Below the pieces are notes generated by a model. The model was not told the origin of the DNA. It saw only the letters and a list, made by a program, of their open reading frames with translations, and made no database searches. Of a stretch of 30,264 nt of DNA, positions 17,337 to 25,283 are shown piece by piece; the first letter of the stretch is position 1, and the number at the start of each line of letters is the position of its first letter. The position numbers were made by a program, and so were the translations under genes. The DNA lies in the NCBI GenBank assembly GCA_018224345.1, contig JAGTUW010000301.1, forward strand, positions 1 through 30,264, given 5' to 3'. The DNA is from Bacteroidota bacterium (GTDB lineage: Bacteria > Bacteroidota > Ignavibacteria > SZUA-365).

Positions 17337-20300
17337 TCAATCGATTTTTATTTCCAGCCCGAGTCCCTGCAGCTCGCGGACGAGCACGTTGAAGGATTCG
17401 GGGACATTGGGATCCGGCAGATTTTCACCCTTGACGATCGCTTCATAGACCTTGGAGCGTCCCTGTACGTCGTCACTCTTGACGGTAAGGATTTCCTGCA
17501 ACACATGTGCGGCTCCGTAGGCCTCGAGTGCCCAAACCTCCATTTCTCCGAAACGCTGGCCGCCGAACTGGGCTTTTCCGCCAAGAGGTTGCTGCGTGAT
17601 AAGGCTATAGGGACCGATCGACCGGGCATGAATCTTATCGTCGACAAGATGGCTCAGTTTGAGCATGTAGATAAAGCCGACAGTTACCGGTTGATCAAAT
17701 CGTTCGCCGCTACGACCGTCGTAGAGATCGATTTTTCCGGAGGGGTTCAGGCCTACCGACGACATCAATTCCTGAATTTCCTCCCATTGCGCACCGTCGA
17801 AGATCGGTGTAGCAAACCGTACACCGGCGCCGAGTCGCTTGGCGACCCAACCGAGTGCGGTTTCGTACAGCTGTCCGAGATTCATGCGCGATGGGACACC
17901 GAGAGGATTGAGAACGATATCGACGGGTGTACCATCGTCGAGGTACGGCATGTCCTGCACCGGTACCACGTTCGAGACAACGCCCTTGTTGCCGTGCCGC
18001 CCCGCCATCTTGTCACCGATGGAAAGCTTGCGTTTCTTGGCAACATAGACTTTTGCGAGCTGCACGATACCGGGCTGCAAATCCTCACCCATCTGGATCT
18101 TGCCTTTTTCCCGCTTGTACTCTTCTTCCAGCTCACGCCGCGCGTACTTGTAATTGTCATAGATTCGTTCAACCAACGCATTGACGCGCTTCGAATCACT
18201 CCATGGCTGTGTCGAATCCAGCGAAGTGAGCTGATCGAGAATGTTGAAAAATGTCTCTTCGCCAACGACCGTCCCGCCACGAATGACACTGCTTCCGTGG
18301 AGGTCACGGACACCGAGAAGCTTCTCACCCTTGAGCAATTGTGTCAGCTTCTGAGCAAAGCGGTGGGTCAGATCATGCCGACGACCATCGAAATCCAGAT
18401 CGAGTTTTTCGAGGCGGCGTTTTTCCTCTTTTTTCGTGTCACTTTCCTTTTTCTTCCGCGTAAAGAGCTTGGTCTTGATCACGACCCCTTTCATACCCGG
18501 CGGTGCCTTGAGTGATGCGTCTTTGACGTCTCCGGCCTTTTCCCCGAAAATAGCTTTGAGCAGTTTTTCTTCGGGTGTGGGATCGGATTCACCCTTCGGA
18601 GTGATTTTTCCGATGATGATATCGTTCTCACCGACTTCAGCACCGACGCGGATGATACCGAACTCATCGAGATCCTTCGTCGCTTCCTCACTGACATTCG
18701 GGATTTCGCGCGTGAGCTCTTCTTCGCCGCGCTTGGTATCACGCACCTGAAGCTCGAATTCCTCGATATGTATGGAGGTGTAGACATCCTCCGCCACGAG
18801 GCGCTCGCTGACGATGATGGCATCCTCGAAGTTGTACCCGCGCCATGGCATGAAGGCCACGATGATATTCCGTCCGAGTGCGAGCTCGCCCTGGTCAGTA
18901 GAGCTGCCGTCGGCGAGAATGTCGCCTTTCTTGAACTTCTGCCCCGGCTTCATGACAGGACGTTGATTGATGCAGGTGTCCTGGTTCGTGCGGAAAAACT
19001 TGATCAGTTCATACTCAACGACTCCGTTCTCATCGAAGGCGACGAGCATATCGTCTTGCGTCCGCCCCAGATCATACTGCACGCGAATGCGTGTCGAGTC
19101 GACGAAGAGAATACGGCCGTCATGCTCGGCCACAATCATGGCATACGAATCACGTGCGACTTTCTCCTCGAGGCCGGTACCGACCAGCGGGGCTTCGGGC
19201 CTGAGCAGGGGCACGCCCTGTCGCTGCATGTTTGAACCCATCAATGCACGGTTCGCGTCATCATGCTCGAGGAAAGGTATCAAGGCCGCGGCGGGACTGA
19301 CAATCTGGTTCGGTGCAACGTCCATGAAGGCGACATCACCAGGAGAGACGACGGGAAACTCACTTCCGAGTCGACACTTGACGCGATCCAGCGCAAACGT
19401 CCCATCCGGATTCAGCGGCGCGTTTGCCTGAGCAATGACGATGTCGTCTTCCTCTTCCGCTGTCAGGTACACGACGTCCTTGGACACCTTGCCGTTTTTG
19501 ACGACACGATAGGGAGTCTCGATAAAGCCGAAATCATCGATGCGCGCATGGATGCAGAGCGAGGAAATCAGGCCGATGTTCGGTCCTTCCGGTGTTTCAA
19601 TCGGACACAGTCGTCCATAATGTGTATAGTGAACGTCACGCACTTCGAAGCCTGCACGCTCTCGCGTCAGGCCGCCCGGACCGAGGGCGGACATACGGCG
19701 TTTATGCGTCAGTTCGGACAGAGGGTTCGTCTGGTCCATGAACTGCGAGAGCTGGTTGGTCCCGAAAAACGCATTGACGACGCTGGTAATGGTACGGGCA
19801 TTGACAAGGTCCGCCGGAGCGAAGTTCTCAACATCCCGGATATTCATCCGCTCCTTGATGGTCCGCGCCATACGCGAGATGCCGATGTTGTATTGCGCGG
19901 CGAGTTGTTCCCCGACGGTACGGACACGGCGATTGCCGAGGTGATCGATATCATCGACGTTTTGCTGTCCCTGCATCAGGTCGATCAGGTACCGGACGAT
20001 GGAAACGATATCTTCACGTGTCAGGGTTGTGGTTTCCGCATCTATGTTCAGTTCGAGTTTGCTGTTGAGGCGGTAGCGGCCAACGATACCGAGATCGTAG
20101 CGTTTTGGATTGAAGAAGAGGCGCTCAAGCAGTCCACGGGCTGTTTCCAGATCCGGCGCTTCTCCCGACCGCAACTGCTTGTAGATCATTTCCAGTGCTT
20201 CCTGATCGTTGCTTGATTCGTCCTTGCGAATCGTGTTGGCGATCACCAGCGCATTTTCATTATCGGTTTTATAGACACGAACCTGCTTGATGTCGTGCGA

Positions 20301-21167
20301 GTTCAGATTTCCCAGAATAGCTTCATCGATTTCGATGTCGGCGCTGATGAGCAATTCGCCTGTCGCTTCGTCGATCACTTCCTCGCAGAGGATACGGCCG
20401 TAGAGTTCTTCCGGATTGCTCTCCGATAATTTGACTTCCTCGACGAGATCGAAGAGCTCGAGCAATTCCCTGTTTGAGGAGAAGCCAAGTGCACGTAATA
20501 GAGTGGTAACGGGAAATTTCTTTTTTCTGTCGATGTAGGCGTACATGACATGATTGATATCCGTGGCGAATTCAACCCAGGACCCGCGGAACGGGATGAT
20601 GCGCGCCGAGTACATCTTGGTGCCGTTCGGGTGCATGGATTCACCGAAAAAGACGCCGGGGGATCTGTGCAACTGGCTGACGACGACGCGTTCGGCACCG
20701 TTGATGATAAAGGTGCCACGTTCAGTCATGTAAGGAAGATTACCGAGATACACTTCCTGTTCGATGGTCTCGATAAATTCGTTGCTGTTGGGTTCCTCCG
20801 ATTTGCTCGAAAGACGCAATCGTGCCTTCAGCGGGACCGCAAAGCTGAGCCCGCGCTCCTGACATTCGTTGACGGTATATTTCGGTTTTTCCAGGAAATA
20901 CTCGATGAATTCGAGGATGTAGTTTTCCCTGGCATCGGTGATAGGAAAATTGGTTTTGAACACCTGTTGCAGCCCGTTATCCAGGCGCTGTGCAGGTGAG
21001 ACTTTCTCTTGCAGAAAATGCTCATAGGATCCAACCTGGACATTGAGAAAGTTCGGATATTCATAGAGGTCGGATATTTTTCCGAAGCTCCAGCGCCCAT
21101 TGGGCATTTGCGTCAGGTCCAGTTTCCTGAATGTATCGTTGAAACCGTTCGCGTTTGAAGTGGTCAA
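17337..21167 (-). CDS. rpoB: DNA-directed RNA polymerase subunit beta
   Basis: Beta forms the second jaw of the polymerase and part of the active site. The 1276-residue product covers the family from NGRWSFGKISDLYEYPNFL to the C-terminal VLVRELQGLGLEI. The rifampicin pocket NQLSQFMDQTNPLSE...HKRRMSALGPGG at 471-499 carries Gln475, Asp478, His488 and Ser493, equal to the drug-sensitive residues Q513, D516, H526 and S531 of E. coli. The start is TTG, with AAGGAG seven nt upstream and no ATG or GTG ahead in frame. A 231-nt spacer containing a hairpin separates it from rplL. Confidence 0.98.
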   Translation of the reverse strand: MTTSNANGFNDTFRKLDLTQMPNGRWSFGKISDLYEYPNFLNVQVGSYEHFLQEKVSPAQRLDNGLQQVFKTNFPITDARENYILEFIEYFLEKPKYTVNECQERGLSFAVPLKARLRLSSKSEEPNSNEFIETIEQEVYLGNLPYMTERGTFIINGAERVVVSQLHRSPGVFFGESMHPNGTKMYSARIIPFRGSWVEFATDINHVMYAYIDRKKKFPVTTLLRALGFSSNRELLELFDLVEEVKLSESNPEELYGRILCEEVIDEATGELLISADIEIDEAILGNLNSHDIKQVRVYKTDNENALVIANTIRKDESSNDQEALEMIYKQLRSGEAPDLETARGLLERLFFNPKRYDLGIVGRYRLNSKLELNIDAETTTLTREDIVSIVRYLIDLMQGQQNVDDIDHLGNRRVRTVGEQLAAQYNIGISRMARTIKERMNIRDVENFAPADLVNARTITSVVNAFFGTNQLSQFMDQTNPLSELTHKRRMSALGPGGLTRERAGFEVRDVHYTHYGRLCPIETPEGPNIGLISSLCIHARIDDFGFIETPYRVVKNGKVSKDVVYLTAEEEDDIVIAQANAPLNPDGTFALDRVKCRLGSEFPVVSPGDVAFMDVAPNQIVSPAAALIPFLEHDDANRALMGSNMQRQGVPLLRPEAPLVGTGLEEKVARDSYAMIVAEHDGRILFVDSTRIRVQYDLGRTQDDMLVAFDENGVVEYELIKFFRTNQDTCINQRPVMKPGQKFKKGDILADGSSTDQGELALGRNIIVAFMPWRGYNFEDAIIVSERLVAEDVYTSIHIEEFELQVRDTKRGEEELTREIPNVSEEATKDLDEFGIIRVGAEVGENDIIIGKITPKGESDPTPEEKLLKAIFGEKAGDVKDASLKAPPGMKGVVIKTKLFTRKKKESDTKKEEKRRLEKLDLDFDGRRHDLTHRFAQKLTQLLKGEKLLGVRDLHGSSVIRGGTVVGEETFFNILDQLTSLDSTQPWSDSKRVNALVERIYDNYKYARRELEEEYKREKGKIQMGEDLQPGIVQLAKVYVAKKRKLSIGDKMAGRHGNKGVVSNVVPVQDMPYLDDGTPVDIVLNPLGVPSRMNLGQLYETALGWVAKRLGAGVRFATPIFDGAQWEEIQELMSSVGLNPSGKIDLYDGRSGERFDQPVTVGFIYMLKLSHLVDDKIHARSIGPYSLITQQPLGGKAQFGGQRFGEMEVWALEAYGAAHVLQEILTVKSDDVQGRSKVYEAIVKGENLPDPNVPESFNVLVRELQGLGLEIKID

Positions 21168-21284
21168 TTCCTGGCTCCTTACATGGTGCGTACGTGACGG
21201 AAACCCGCGTGCTCACTGCGGTCCTCAAACGAGGTGAGGCCGGTGTTGGGTGACGATCAGAGCGACGTCGATAAAACGACAAGT

Positions 21285-21309
21285 GCGGGTCAAACAAAAT
21301 TCAACCCGC
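21285..21309 (-). promoter_or_regulatory. Stem-loop in the rplL-rpoB spacer (attenuator candidate)
   Basis: GCGGGTTGAA and TTTGACCCGC can pair over ten positions (six Watson-Crick pairs, two G-U wobbles, two A-T pairs) with loop TTTTG. It is followed by ACTTGTCGTTTTATC, moderately U-rich. It lies in the 231-nt gap between rplL and rpoB. In E. coli a partial terminator in the same gap lowers rpoBC expression relative to L7/L12, so a similar role is plausible. A TTGACA hexamer at 21314-21319 nearby lacks a good -10. The rest of the gap shows nothing else convincing. Confidence 0.4.
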
Positions 21310-21398
21310 TTCCTGTCAATCACATCAATGAATCGCCGTTGTCGTAAAACAGAACGTTTTGTCAATTGGTGGAGAAATAGTGCGTTCAAACAGCGAGA

Positions 21399-21779
21399 TT
21401 ACTTCAGAGTGACGGTCGCACCGGCATCCTCAAGTTCTTTCTTCAGCTTGTCTGCTTCATCCTTCGAAAGCTGCTCCTTGATGACGGAGGGTGCGCTTTC
21501 AACCAGATCCTTGGCTTCTTTCAGACCGAGGCTCGTCGCTGAGCGTACGACCTTGATCACATTGATTTTGTTGCTGCCGAAGGATGTCAATTCGATATCG
21601 AATTCTGTCTTCTCTTCAGCTTCAGCGGCCGGTGCTGCACCCGGCATCATTCCACCTGCCATCATCATGGGGGCGGCAGCGGTGACGCCGAATTTGTCTT
21701 CAAGGGCGGTCTTGAGTTCGGCCGCTTCGAGAAGCGTCAGTTTCTCGATTTTCTCAACAATTTCTTCAATTACGGACAT
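21399..21779 (-). CDS. rplL: 50S ribosomal protein L7/L12
   Basis: L7/L12 is the multicopy stalk protein that recruits GTPase factors. The 126-residue product has the N-terminal dimerisation helices (MSVIEEIVEKIEKLTLLEAA), a flexible Ala/Gly/Met-rich hinge around residues 34-55 and the C-terminal factor-binding domain with EFDIELTSFGSNKINVIKVV and GLKEAKDLVESAPSVIKE. The ATG at 21777-21779 has AAGGAG seven nt upstream; a longer frame to 21878 adds sequence overlapping rplJ. It lies 52 nt after rplJ. Confidence 0.98.
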   Translation of the reverse strand: MSVIEEIVEKIEKLTLLEAAELKTALEDKFGVTAAAPMMMAGGMMPGAAPAAEAEEKTEFDIELTSFGSNKINVIKVVRSATSLGLKEAKDLVESAPSVIKEQLSKDEADKLKKELEDAGATVTLK

Positions 21780-21831
21780 TGTATAACTCCTTGGGAGAAA
21801 TGAAATTAGATTCGTTCTGATGTTCTGGTGA

Positions 21832-22365
21832 TCAGGCTGCCTGGTCCTGTTTTTGTTTTTCGATAGCATCGATGGCATAGACGAGGCCGCTCATAACTCC
21901 ATGGATGGCACCGACGATGCCCTGGGAAGGAGCAGCGATGCTGCCGATGATGCTGGCGATCAATTCCTCATGTGTCGGAAGATTCGCAAGTTCTTCGAGG
22001 CGCGAACCGTCAAAGACTTCCTCGCCGATGACGCAGGCCTTCACCGACAACATTTTCTCGTTGTCCTTGATGAAGGTTTTCAGCAGGCGGGCAGGGGCGA
22101 TGGGATCGTCGTATGTAAAGACGACACCGGTCTGCCCGACCAGATACGGCATGATATCGTCGTACCCGCCCACATCCTGCAGCGCGCGTTTAAGCAGTGT
22201 GTTTTTGATGACTTTGTAGTCCACACCGGCCCTGAAGAATTCACCGCGAAGATGATTGGCCTTTTCGACTGTGAGATATGCGAAGTCCGCCAGGTAGAGT
22301 CCGCTCGCGCGTTGAAGACGCTCGACAGTATCCCCGATCACCTTGGCTTTTTGTTCTTTGGTCAT
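21832..22365 (-). CDS. rplJ: 50S ribosomal protein L10
   Basis: L10 anchors the L7/L12 dimers to 23S rRNA as the stalk base. In many bacteria the L10-L12 complex represses its own mRNA leader. The 177-residue product begins MTKEQKAKVIGDTVERLQR and includes LRGEFFRAGVDYKVIKNTLL, typical of the RNA-binding domain, and a C-terminal helix (GVMSGLVYAIDAIEKQKQ) that would bind L12. ATG start. It is preceded by a 106-nt leader with a small hairpin and followed by rplL. Confidence 0.97.
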   Translation of the reverse strand: MTKEQKAKVIGDTVERLQRASGLYLADFAYLTVEKANHLRGEFFRAGVDYKVIKNTLLKRALQDVGGYDDIMPYLVGQTGVVFTYDDPIAPARLLKTFIKDNEKMLSVKACVIGEEVFDGSRLEELANLPTHEELIASIIGSIAAPSQGIVGAIHGVMSGLVYAIDAIEKQKQDQAA

Positions 22366-22432
22366 TCGTTTCTCAAGGGAAAGTTCGAATGTGTGTGCAA
22401 ATGAATTAGAGTAGAAGCATTGAGAGTGCGTA

Positions 22433-22453
22433 ACTGACCGGATGCATGTCAGT
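22433..22453 (-). promoter_or_regulatory. Small stem-loop in the rplJ leader
   Basis: Between rplA and rplJ, ACTGAC and GTCAGT form a six-bp stem around ATGCATCCG. The 106-nt gap is where many bacteria carry the L10-leader autoregulatory RNA. I see the hairpin but could not match the full consensus of that element, including its kink-turn, so the assignment is tentative. No promoter hexamers are convincing in this gap. Confidence 0.3.
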
Positions 22454-22471
22454 GGACGAAATCAATTTATA

Positions 22472-23170
22472 TCAGTGCAGCTGTGCTGCTTCGCTTTTGT
22501 CTATACGGATACCGGGACCCATGGTGCTCGAGAGCGTCACGCCCTTGATATACACGCCTTTCGAGGCGGTGGGTTTCATCCGGTTCAGTGTCGAGATAAA
22601 TGACTGGATGTTTTCGATGATGTTGTCTTCCGGAAAATTGATCTTGCCGACCATGGCATGGACGATGCCGCCCTTGTCGACGCGGAATGAGATCTTCCCA
22701 CCTTTGACGTCCTGCACCGCCTGTGCGATATCGTTGGTGACGGTACCGGATTTCGGGTTGGGCATCAGCCCGCGCGGACCGAGCACCTTGCCGAGCTTTC
22801 CGACCTCGCCCATGACATCAGGTGTGGCGATCACCACGTCGATATCCGCCCAGCCATTCTGGATTTTCTCGAGGTAATCCTCAAAGCCGACATGTTCCGC
22901 GCCTGCTTCAGTGGCCTCCGCATGCTTGGCAGGGCGTGCCAGGACGAGCACACGCACTGATTTGCCGATTCCATGCGGCAGGGATGCGGTACCGCGGACC
23001 ATTTGATCCGACTTTTTCGGATCGACACCCAGCCGCACGGCGACATCGACCGATTCATCGAACTTGGCTTTGGCTGTTTTTTTGAGCAACCCCACACCTT
23101 CCCGAATGCTGTATTCCTTTTGTCGTTCGACAAGGGATGTGGTTTCTTTCATGCGTTTCGTGAGTTTCAT
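22472..23170 (-). CDS. rplA: 50S ribosomal protein L1
   Basis: L1 forms the mobile stalk that moves E-site tRNA. In many bacteria it represses the rplKA mRNA. The 232-residue product begins MKLTKRMKETTSLVERQKEY and contains KFDESVDVAVRLGVDPKKSD, VRGTASLPHGIGKSVRVLV and GPRGLMPNPKSGTVT, the universal L1 signature. The ATG at 23168-23170 lies 10 nt after the rplK stop. A frame reaching 23257 overlaps rplK and adds unrelated residues, so it is not used. Tight spacing suggests coupling to rplK. Confidence 0.97.
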   Translation of the reverse strand: MKLTKRMKETTSLVERQKEYSIREGVGLLKKTAKAKFDESVDVAVRLGVDPKKSDQMVRGTASLPHGIGKSVRVLVLARPAKHAEATEAGAEHVGFEDYLEKIQNGWADIDVVIATPDVMGEVGKLGKVLGPRGLMPNPKSGTVTNDIAQAVQDVKGGKISFRVDKGGIVHAMVGKINFPEDNIIENIQSFISTLNRMKPTASKGVYIKGVTLSSTMGPGIRIDKSEAAQLH

Positions 23171-23180
23171 TTCCTGTACC

Positions 23181-23606
23181 TTATCCTTCAACAGTGAATC
23201 CCATGCTGCGTGCCGTTCCCGCAACCATTTCCATGGCTGCCTCGACGGTATGCGCATTGAGGTCGGTCATTTTACTTTCGGCGATTTCGCGCAACTGGTC
23301 GCGCGTCACTTTCGCCACCTTGCTGCGATTGGGTTCGGCCGACCCCTTTTCGACCTTGGCCGCCTTCTTGAGCAGCACAGCCGCAGGCGGTGTCTTGGTC
23401 ACAAAGCTGAACGACTTGTCGGAGAAGACGGTGATGACAACCGGGATGATGAGCCCCATCTTGTCCTGAGTACGGGCATTGAATTGCTTGCAGAACTCCA
23501 TGATGTTGACGCCCTTCTGACCGAGCGCCGGTCCGACCGGAGGCGCAGGGTTCGCCTGCCCGGCTGGGATCTGGAGTTTGATGAACCCGTCAATTTTTTT
23601 TGCCAT
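23181..23606 (-). CDS. rplK: 50S ribosomal protein L11
   Basis: L11 forms the GTPase-associated centre with 23S rRNA helices 43/44 and is needed for RelA activation in many bacteria. The 141-residue product begins MAKKIDGFIKLQIPAGQANP and has PPVGPALGQKGVNIMEFCK, the proline-rich N-terminal domain that binds thiostrepton-class drugs. The C-terminal RNA-binding domain ends GTARSMGFTVEG. ATG start. It lies 23 nt after nusG and 10 nt before rplA. Confidence 0.98.
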   Translation of the reverse strand: MAKKIDGFIKLQIPAGQANPAPPVGPALGQKGVNIMEFCKQFNARTQDKMGLIIPVVITVFSDKSFSFVTKTPPAAVLLKKAAKVEKGSAEPNRSKVAKVTRDQLREIAESKMTDLNAHTVEAAMEMVAGTARSMGFTVEG

Positions 23607-23629
23607 GGGAGTATCCGCCTGTTATGCTA

Positions 23630-24250
23630 TTACGTATCGAATTCGACCTGACTGAAATCGAGCTCCACCGGAGTTTTACGTCCGAAAATTGAAACCATGA
23701 CCTTCAGCTTTGTTTTCTCCTGATTGACTTCCTGAACAAAACCGCTGAAGGTGTTGAATGGACCATCTATGACGCGGACCGGATCGCCGACGCGGAACTG
23801 CACCTCGGGGACTTCTGTGTCGCGCCGTTCCTCCATCCGACCGAGAATCTTGTCGATTTCGTCGGGACGCAGGGGGGTCGGAGTGTTTTTCGGCCCCACG
23901 AAGGAAATCACTGATGGGGTATTGAGAATGATGTGCTTCGTATCCTTGTCCAGGACGCATTGCAAGAGCACATAACCCGGAAAGAAATTGCGCGTTTTCG
24001 TTCGCTTTTTCCCGTCGCGCACCTCATAGACCTTTTCCGTGGGAACAATCACAGCTGTGATCCGATCACTCATATTCAGAGCCGGGTCAGCCTGTTTGAC
24101 CTCATTTTCGATGTACGCCTTGACCTTGTTCTCATGGCCGGAGTACGACCGTATGGCGTACCATCGTAAATGTTCTTTCTGTGTGTCTTCTGCCGAAGTC
24201 ATGGACAACCGTTCGTTCCCTGATGCATCGGATGCGGCTGCAGCCGTCAC
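23630..24250 (-). CDS. nusG: Transcription termination/antitermination protein NusG
   Basis: NusG binds RNA polymerase and bridges to S10 or Rho. The product has the NGN domain (RWYAIRSYSGHENKVKAYI, then NFFPGYVLLQCVLD) and a C-terminal KOW domain (FRVGDPVRVIDGPFNTFSG...FGRKTPVELDFSQVE). With the GTG at 24248-24250 it is 206 residues and overlaps the secE stop as GTGA, implying coupling. An ATG at 24200-24202 would give 190 residues, closer to the family's usual N-terminus. The residues in between (MTAAAASDASGNERLS) are low complexity, so the true start is open. Confidence 0.95.
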   Translation of the reverse strand: MTAAAASDASGNERLSMTSAEDTQKEHLRWYAIRSYSGHENKVKAYIENEVKQADPALNMSDRITAVIVPTEKVYEVRDGKKRTKTRNFFPGYVLLQCVLDKDTKHIILNTPSVISFVGPKNTPTPLRPDEIDKILGRMEERRDTEVPEVQFRVGDPVRVIDGPFNTFSGFVQEVNQEKTKLKVMVSIFGRKTPVELDFSQVEFDT

Positions 24251-24435
24251 GATCCGAGCACCACTGTCATAATTTGTGTAAAAACTGTATCAACGAGAAA
24301 CACGAATATTGAGATGATGACCGCAGATATGAGCACCACTGTCGTCGAGTCTTTCAACTCATCCTTCGTGGGCCACGTCACCTTCTTCATTTCCTTGATG
24401 ACGCCATTTACAAATTCCGTAATCTTTTCTTTCAT
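24247..24435 (-). CDS. secE: Preprotein translocase subunit SecE
   Basis: SecE clamps SecY in the inner-membrane Sec channel. The 62-residue single-span form begins MKEKITEFVNGVIKEMKKV and has the cytoplasmic amphipathic helix with the diagnostic KKVTWPTKDEL (17-27), followed by one membrane helix at about 31-56 (TTVVLISAVIISIFVFLVD). ATG start. It follows tRNA-Trp by 31 nt and overlaps nusG by four nt, the widely conserved secE-nusG pair. Confidence 0.97.
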   Translation of the reverse strand: MKEKITEFVNGVIKEMKKVTWPTKDELKDSTTVVLISAVIISIFVFLVDTVFTQIMTVVLGS

Positions 24436-24466
24436 GATCCGGCTTTCTGTGCTACTGGATAATTCG

Positions 24467-24539
24467 CACGAGAGGAGGGACTCGAACCCCCAACCTGCGG
24501 TTTTGGAGACCGCTGCTCTACCAATTAAGCTACTCTCGT
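24467..24539 (-). tRNA. trnW: tRNA-Trp(CCA)
   Basis: Acceptor arms ACGAGAG and CTCTCGT pair fully, the D arm has GGTAGAGC, the anticodon stem GCGGT/ACCGC encloses loop CTCCAAA with anticodon CCA, and the T arm holds TTCGAGT. The 3' end is discriminator G followed by CGA, so CCA is not encoded. A36-A37-A38 makes it a probable MiaA substrate. It sits between rpmG and secE in one transcript, a widespread arrangement. Confidence 0.97.
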
Positions 24540-24557
24540 AAGCCGCACGGGCTGTGT

Positions 24558-24725
24558 TTATTTGGTTTCCTTGAACATCACATGCTTGCGCACAACGGGG
24601 TCAAACTTCTTGTACTCCACACGCTGCGGATGTAACTGCTTGTTCTTCTTCGTTGTGTAGCGATATCCCGTACCCGCGCTGCTCTCGAGCGTGATGATGA
24701 TACGTCCTTTGTTTGCTTTGGCCAT
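24558..24725 (-). CDS. rpmG: 50S ribosomal protein L33 (zinc-free type)
   Basis: L33 lies near the E site of the large subunit. The 55-residue product MAKANKGRIIITLESSAGTG... continues YRYTTKKNKQLHPQRVEYKK and ends KHVMFKETK. It contains no cysteine, so it is the zinc-independent (C-) form. The ATG at 24723-24725 gives the family length; a start at 24743 would add six unlikely residues. It is embedded between tRNA-Thr and tRNA-Trp, so its mRNA must be released by tRNA processing. Confidence 0.96.
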   Translation of the reverse strand: MAKANKGRIIITLESSAGTGYRYTTKKNKQLHPQRVEYKKFDPVVRKHVMFKETK

Positions 24726-24771
24726 TTCTCTGCCTCTTGTCACGAATACGTATGTAGGTACTCGTTGTACC

Positions 24772-24847
<76 letters not shown>

Positions 24848-24848
24848 G

Positions 24849-24924
24849 TGGAGCGGGAGACGGGACTCGAACCCGCAACCAACAGCTTGGAAGGCTGTGA
24901 CTCTACCAATTGAGTTACCCCCGC
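24849..24924 (-). tRNA. trnG: tRNA-Gly(UCC)
   Basis: Acceptor arms GCGGGGG and CTCCCGC pair with one G-U wobble. The anticodon stem ACAGC/GCTGT holds loop CTTCCAA, anticodon TCC (reads GGA/GGG). The T arm GCGGG-TTCGAGT-CCCGT is intact. Discriminator U is followed by an encoded CCA (24849-24851). Its place between tRNA-Tyr and tRNA-Thr matches thrU-tyrU-glyT-thrT in E. coli. Confidence 0.97.
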
Positions 24925-25010
24925 GCACGGGACCGCCAACATTTCTGCCGTATTGAAACACCTTATCACTCTTCGTGCTTCCTTCACGGCGATGCCGCGG
25001 ATGAACTCTG

Positions 25011-25093
25011 TGGTGGGGGTAGGATTCGAACCTACGAAGTCGTATGACAACAGATTTACAGTCTGTCCCGGTTGGCCACTTCGGTACCCCACC
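25011..25093 (-). tRNA. trnY: tRNA-Tyr(GUA)
   Basis: A class II tRNA of 83 nt with a long variable arm. Acceptor GGTGGGG/CCCCACC is paired, the anticodon stem ACAGA/TCTGT encloses CTGTAAA with anticodon GTA, and the T arm is GTAGG-TTCGAAT-CCTAC. The 3' end is discriminator A then CAG, so CCA is not encoded. A36-A37-A38 suggests i6A modification by MiaA. An 86-nt spacer to tRNA-Gly holds nothing recognisable. Confidence 0.97.
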
Positions 25094-25113
25094 GCTTTCT
25101 TCATTGCCACCAG

Positions 25114-25186
25114 AGCTGGCGACCAGACTTGAACTGGTGACCTGCTGATTACAAATCAGCTGCTCTACCAACTGAGCTACGCCAGC
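25114..25186 (-). tRNA. trnT: tRNA-Thr(UGU)
   Basis: Acceptor GCTGGCG/CGCCAGC, anticodon stem GCTGA/TCAGC with loop TTTGTAA and anticodon TGT (reads ACA/ACG), and T arm ACCAG-TTCAAGT-CTGGT. Discriminator U is followed by CTG, so CCA must be added enzymatically. It is the first gene of the tRNA/rpmG/secE/nusG transcript, about 25 nt downstream of the predicted start site. Confidence 0.97.
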
Positions 25187-25216
25187 AGGCCTGCCCCTGA
25201 AAACCGGACAGGATCA

Positions 25217-25247
25217 CAAATATAGCAGACTTTTTGTTAAAGTCAAA
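25217..25247 (-). promoter_or_regulatory. Bacteroidota-type promoter of the tRNA-rpmG-secE-nusG operon
   Basis: Reading toward the tRNAs: TTTG (25244-25247), 19 nt, then TATATTTG (25217-25224). This fits the published Bacteroides consensus TTTG-N19-21-TAnnTTTG exactly. The same bases can also be read as TTGACT-N16-TATATT, so a sigma-70-type reading works too. A start near 25210 would precede the first tRNA by about 25 nt. It lies in the 97-nt gap after the hydrolase gene. Confidence 0.75.
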
Positions 25248-25283
25248 CAGTGTGACAGACTACAATCAAAAAAACAGCTGGAT

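Noticed and set aside
12906..21167. Rifampicin or streptomycin resistance changes in rpoB and rpsL
   Set aside because: The key residues (RpoB Gln475, Asp478, His488, Ser493; the S12 KKPNSALRK lysines) are the sensitive wild-type forms.
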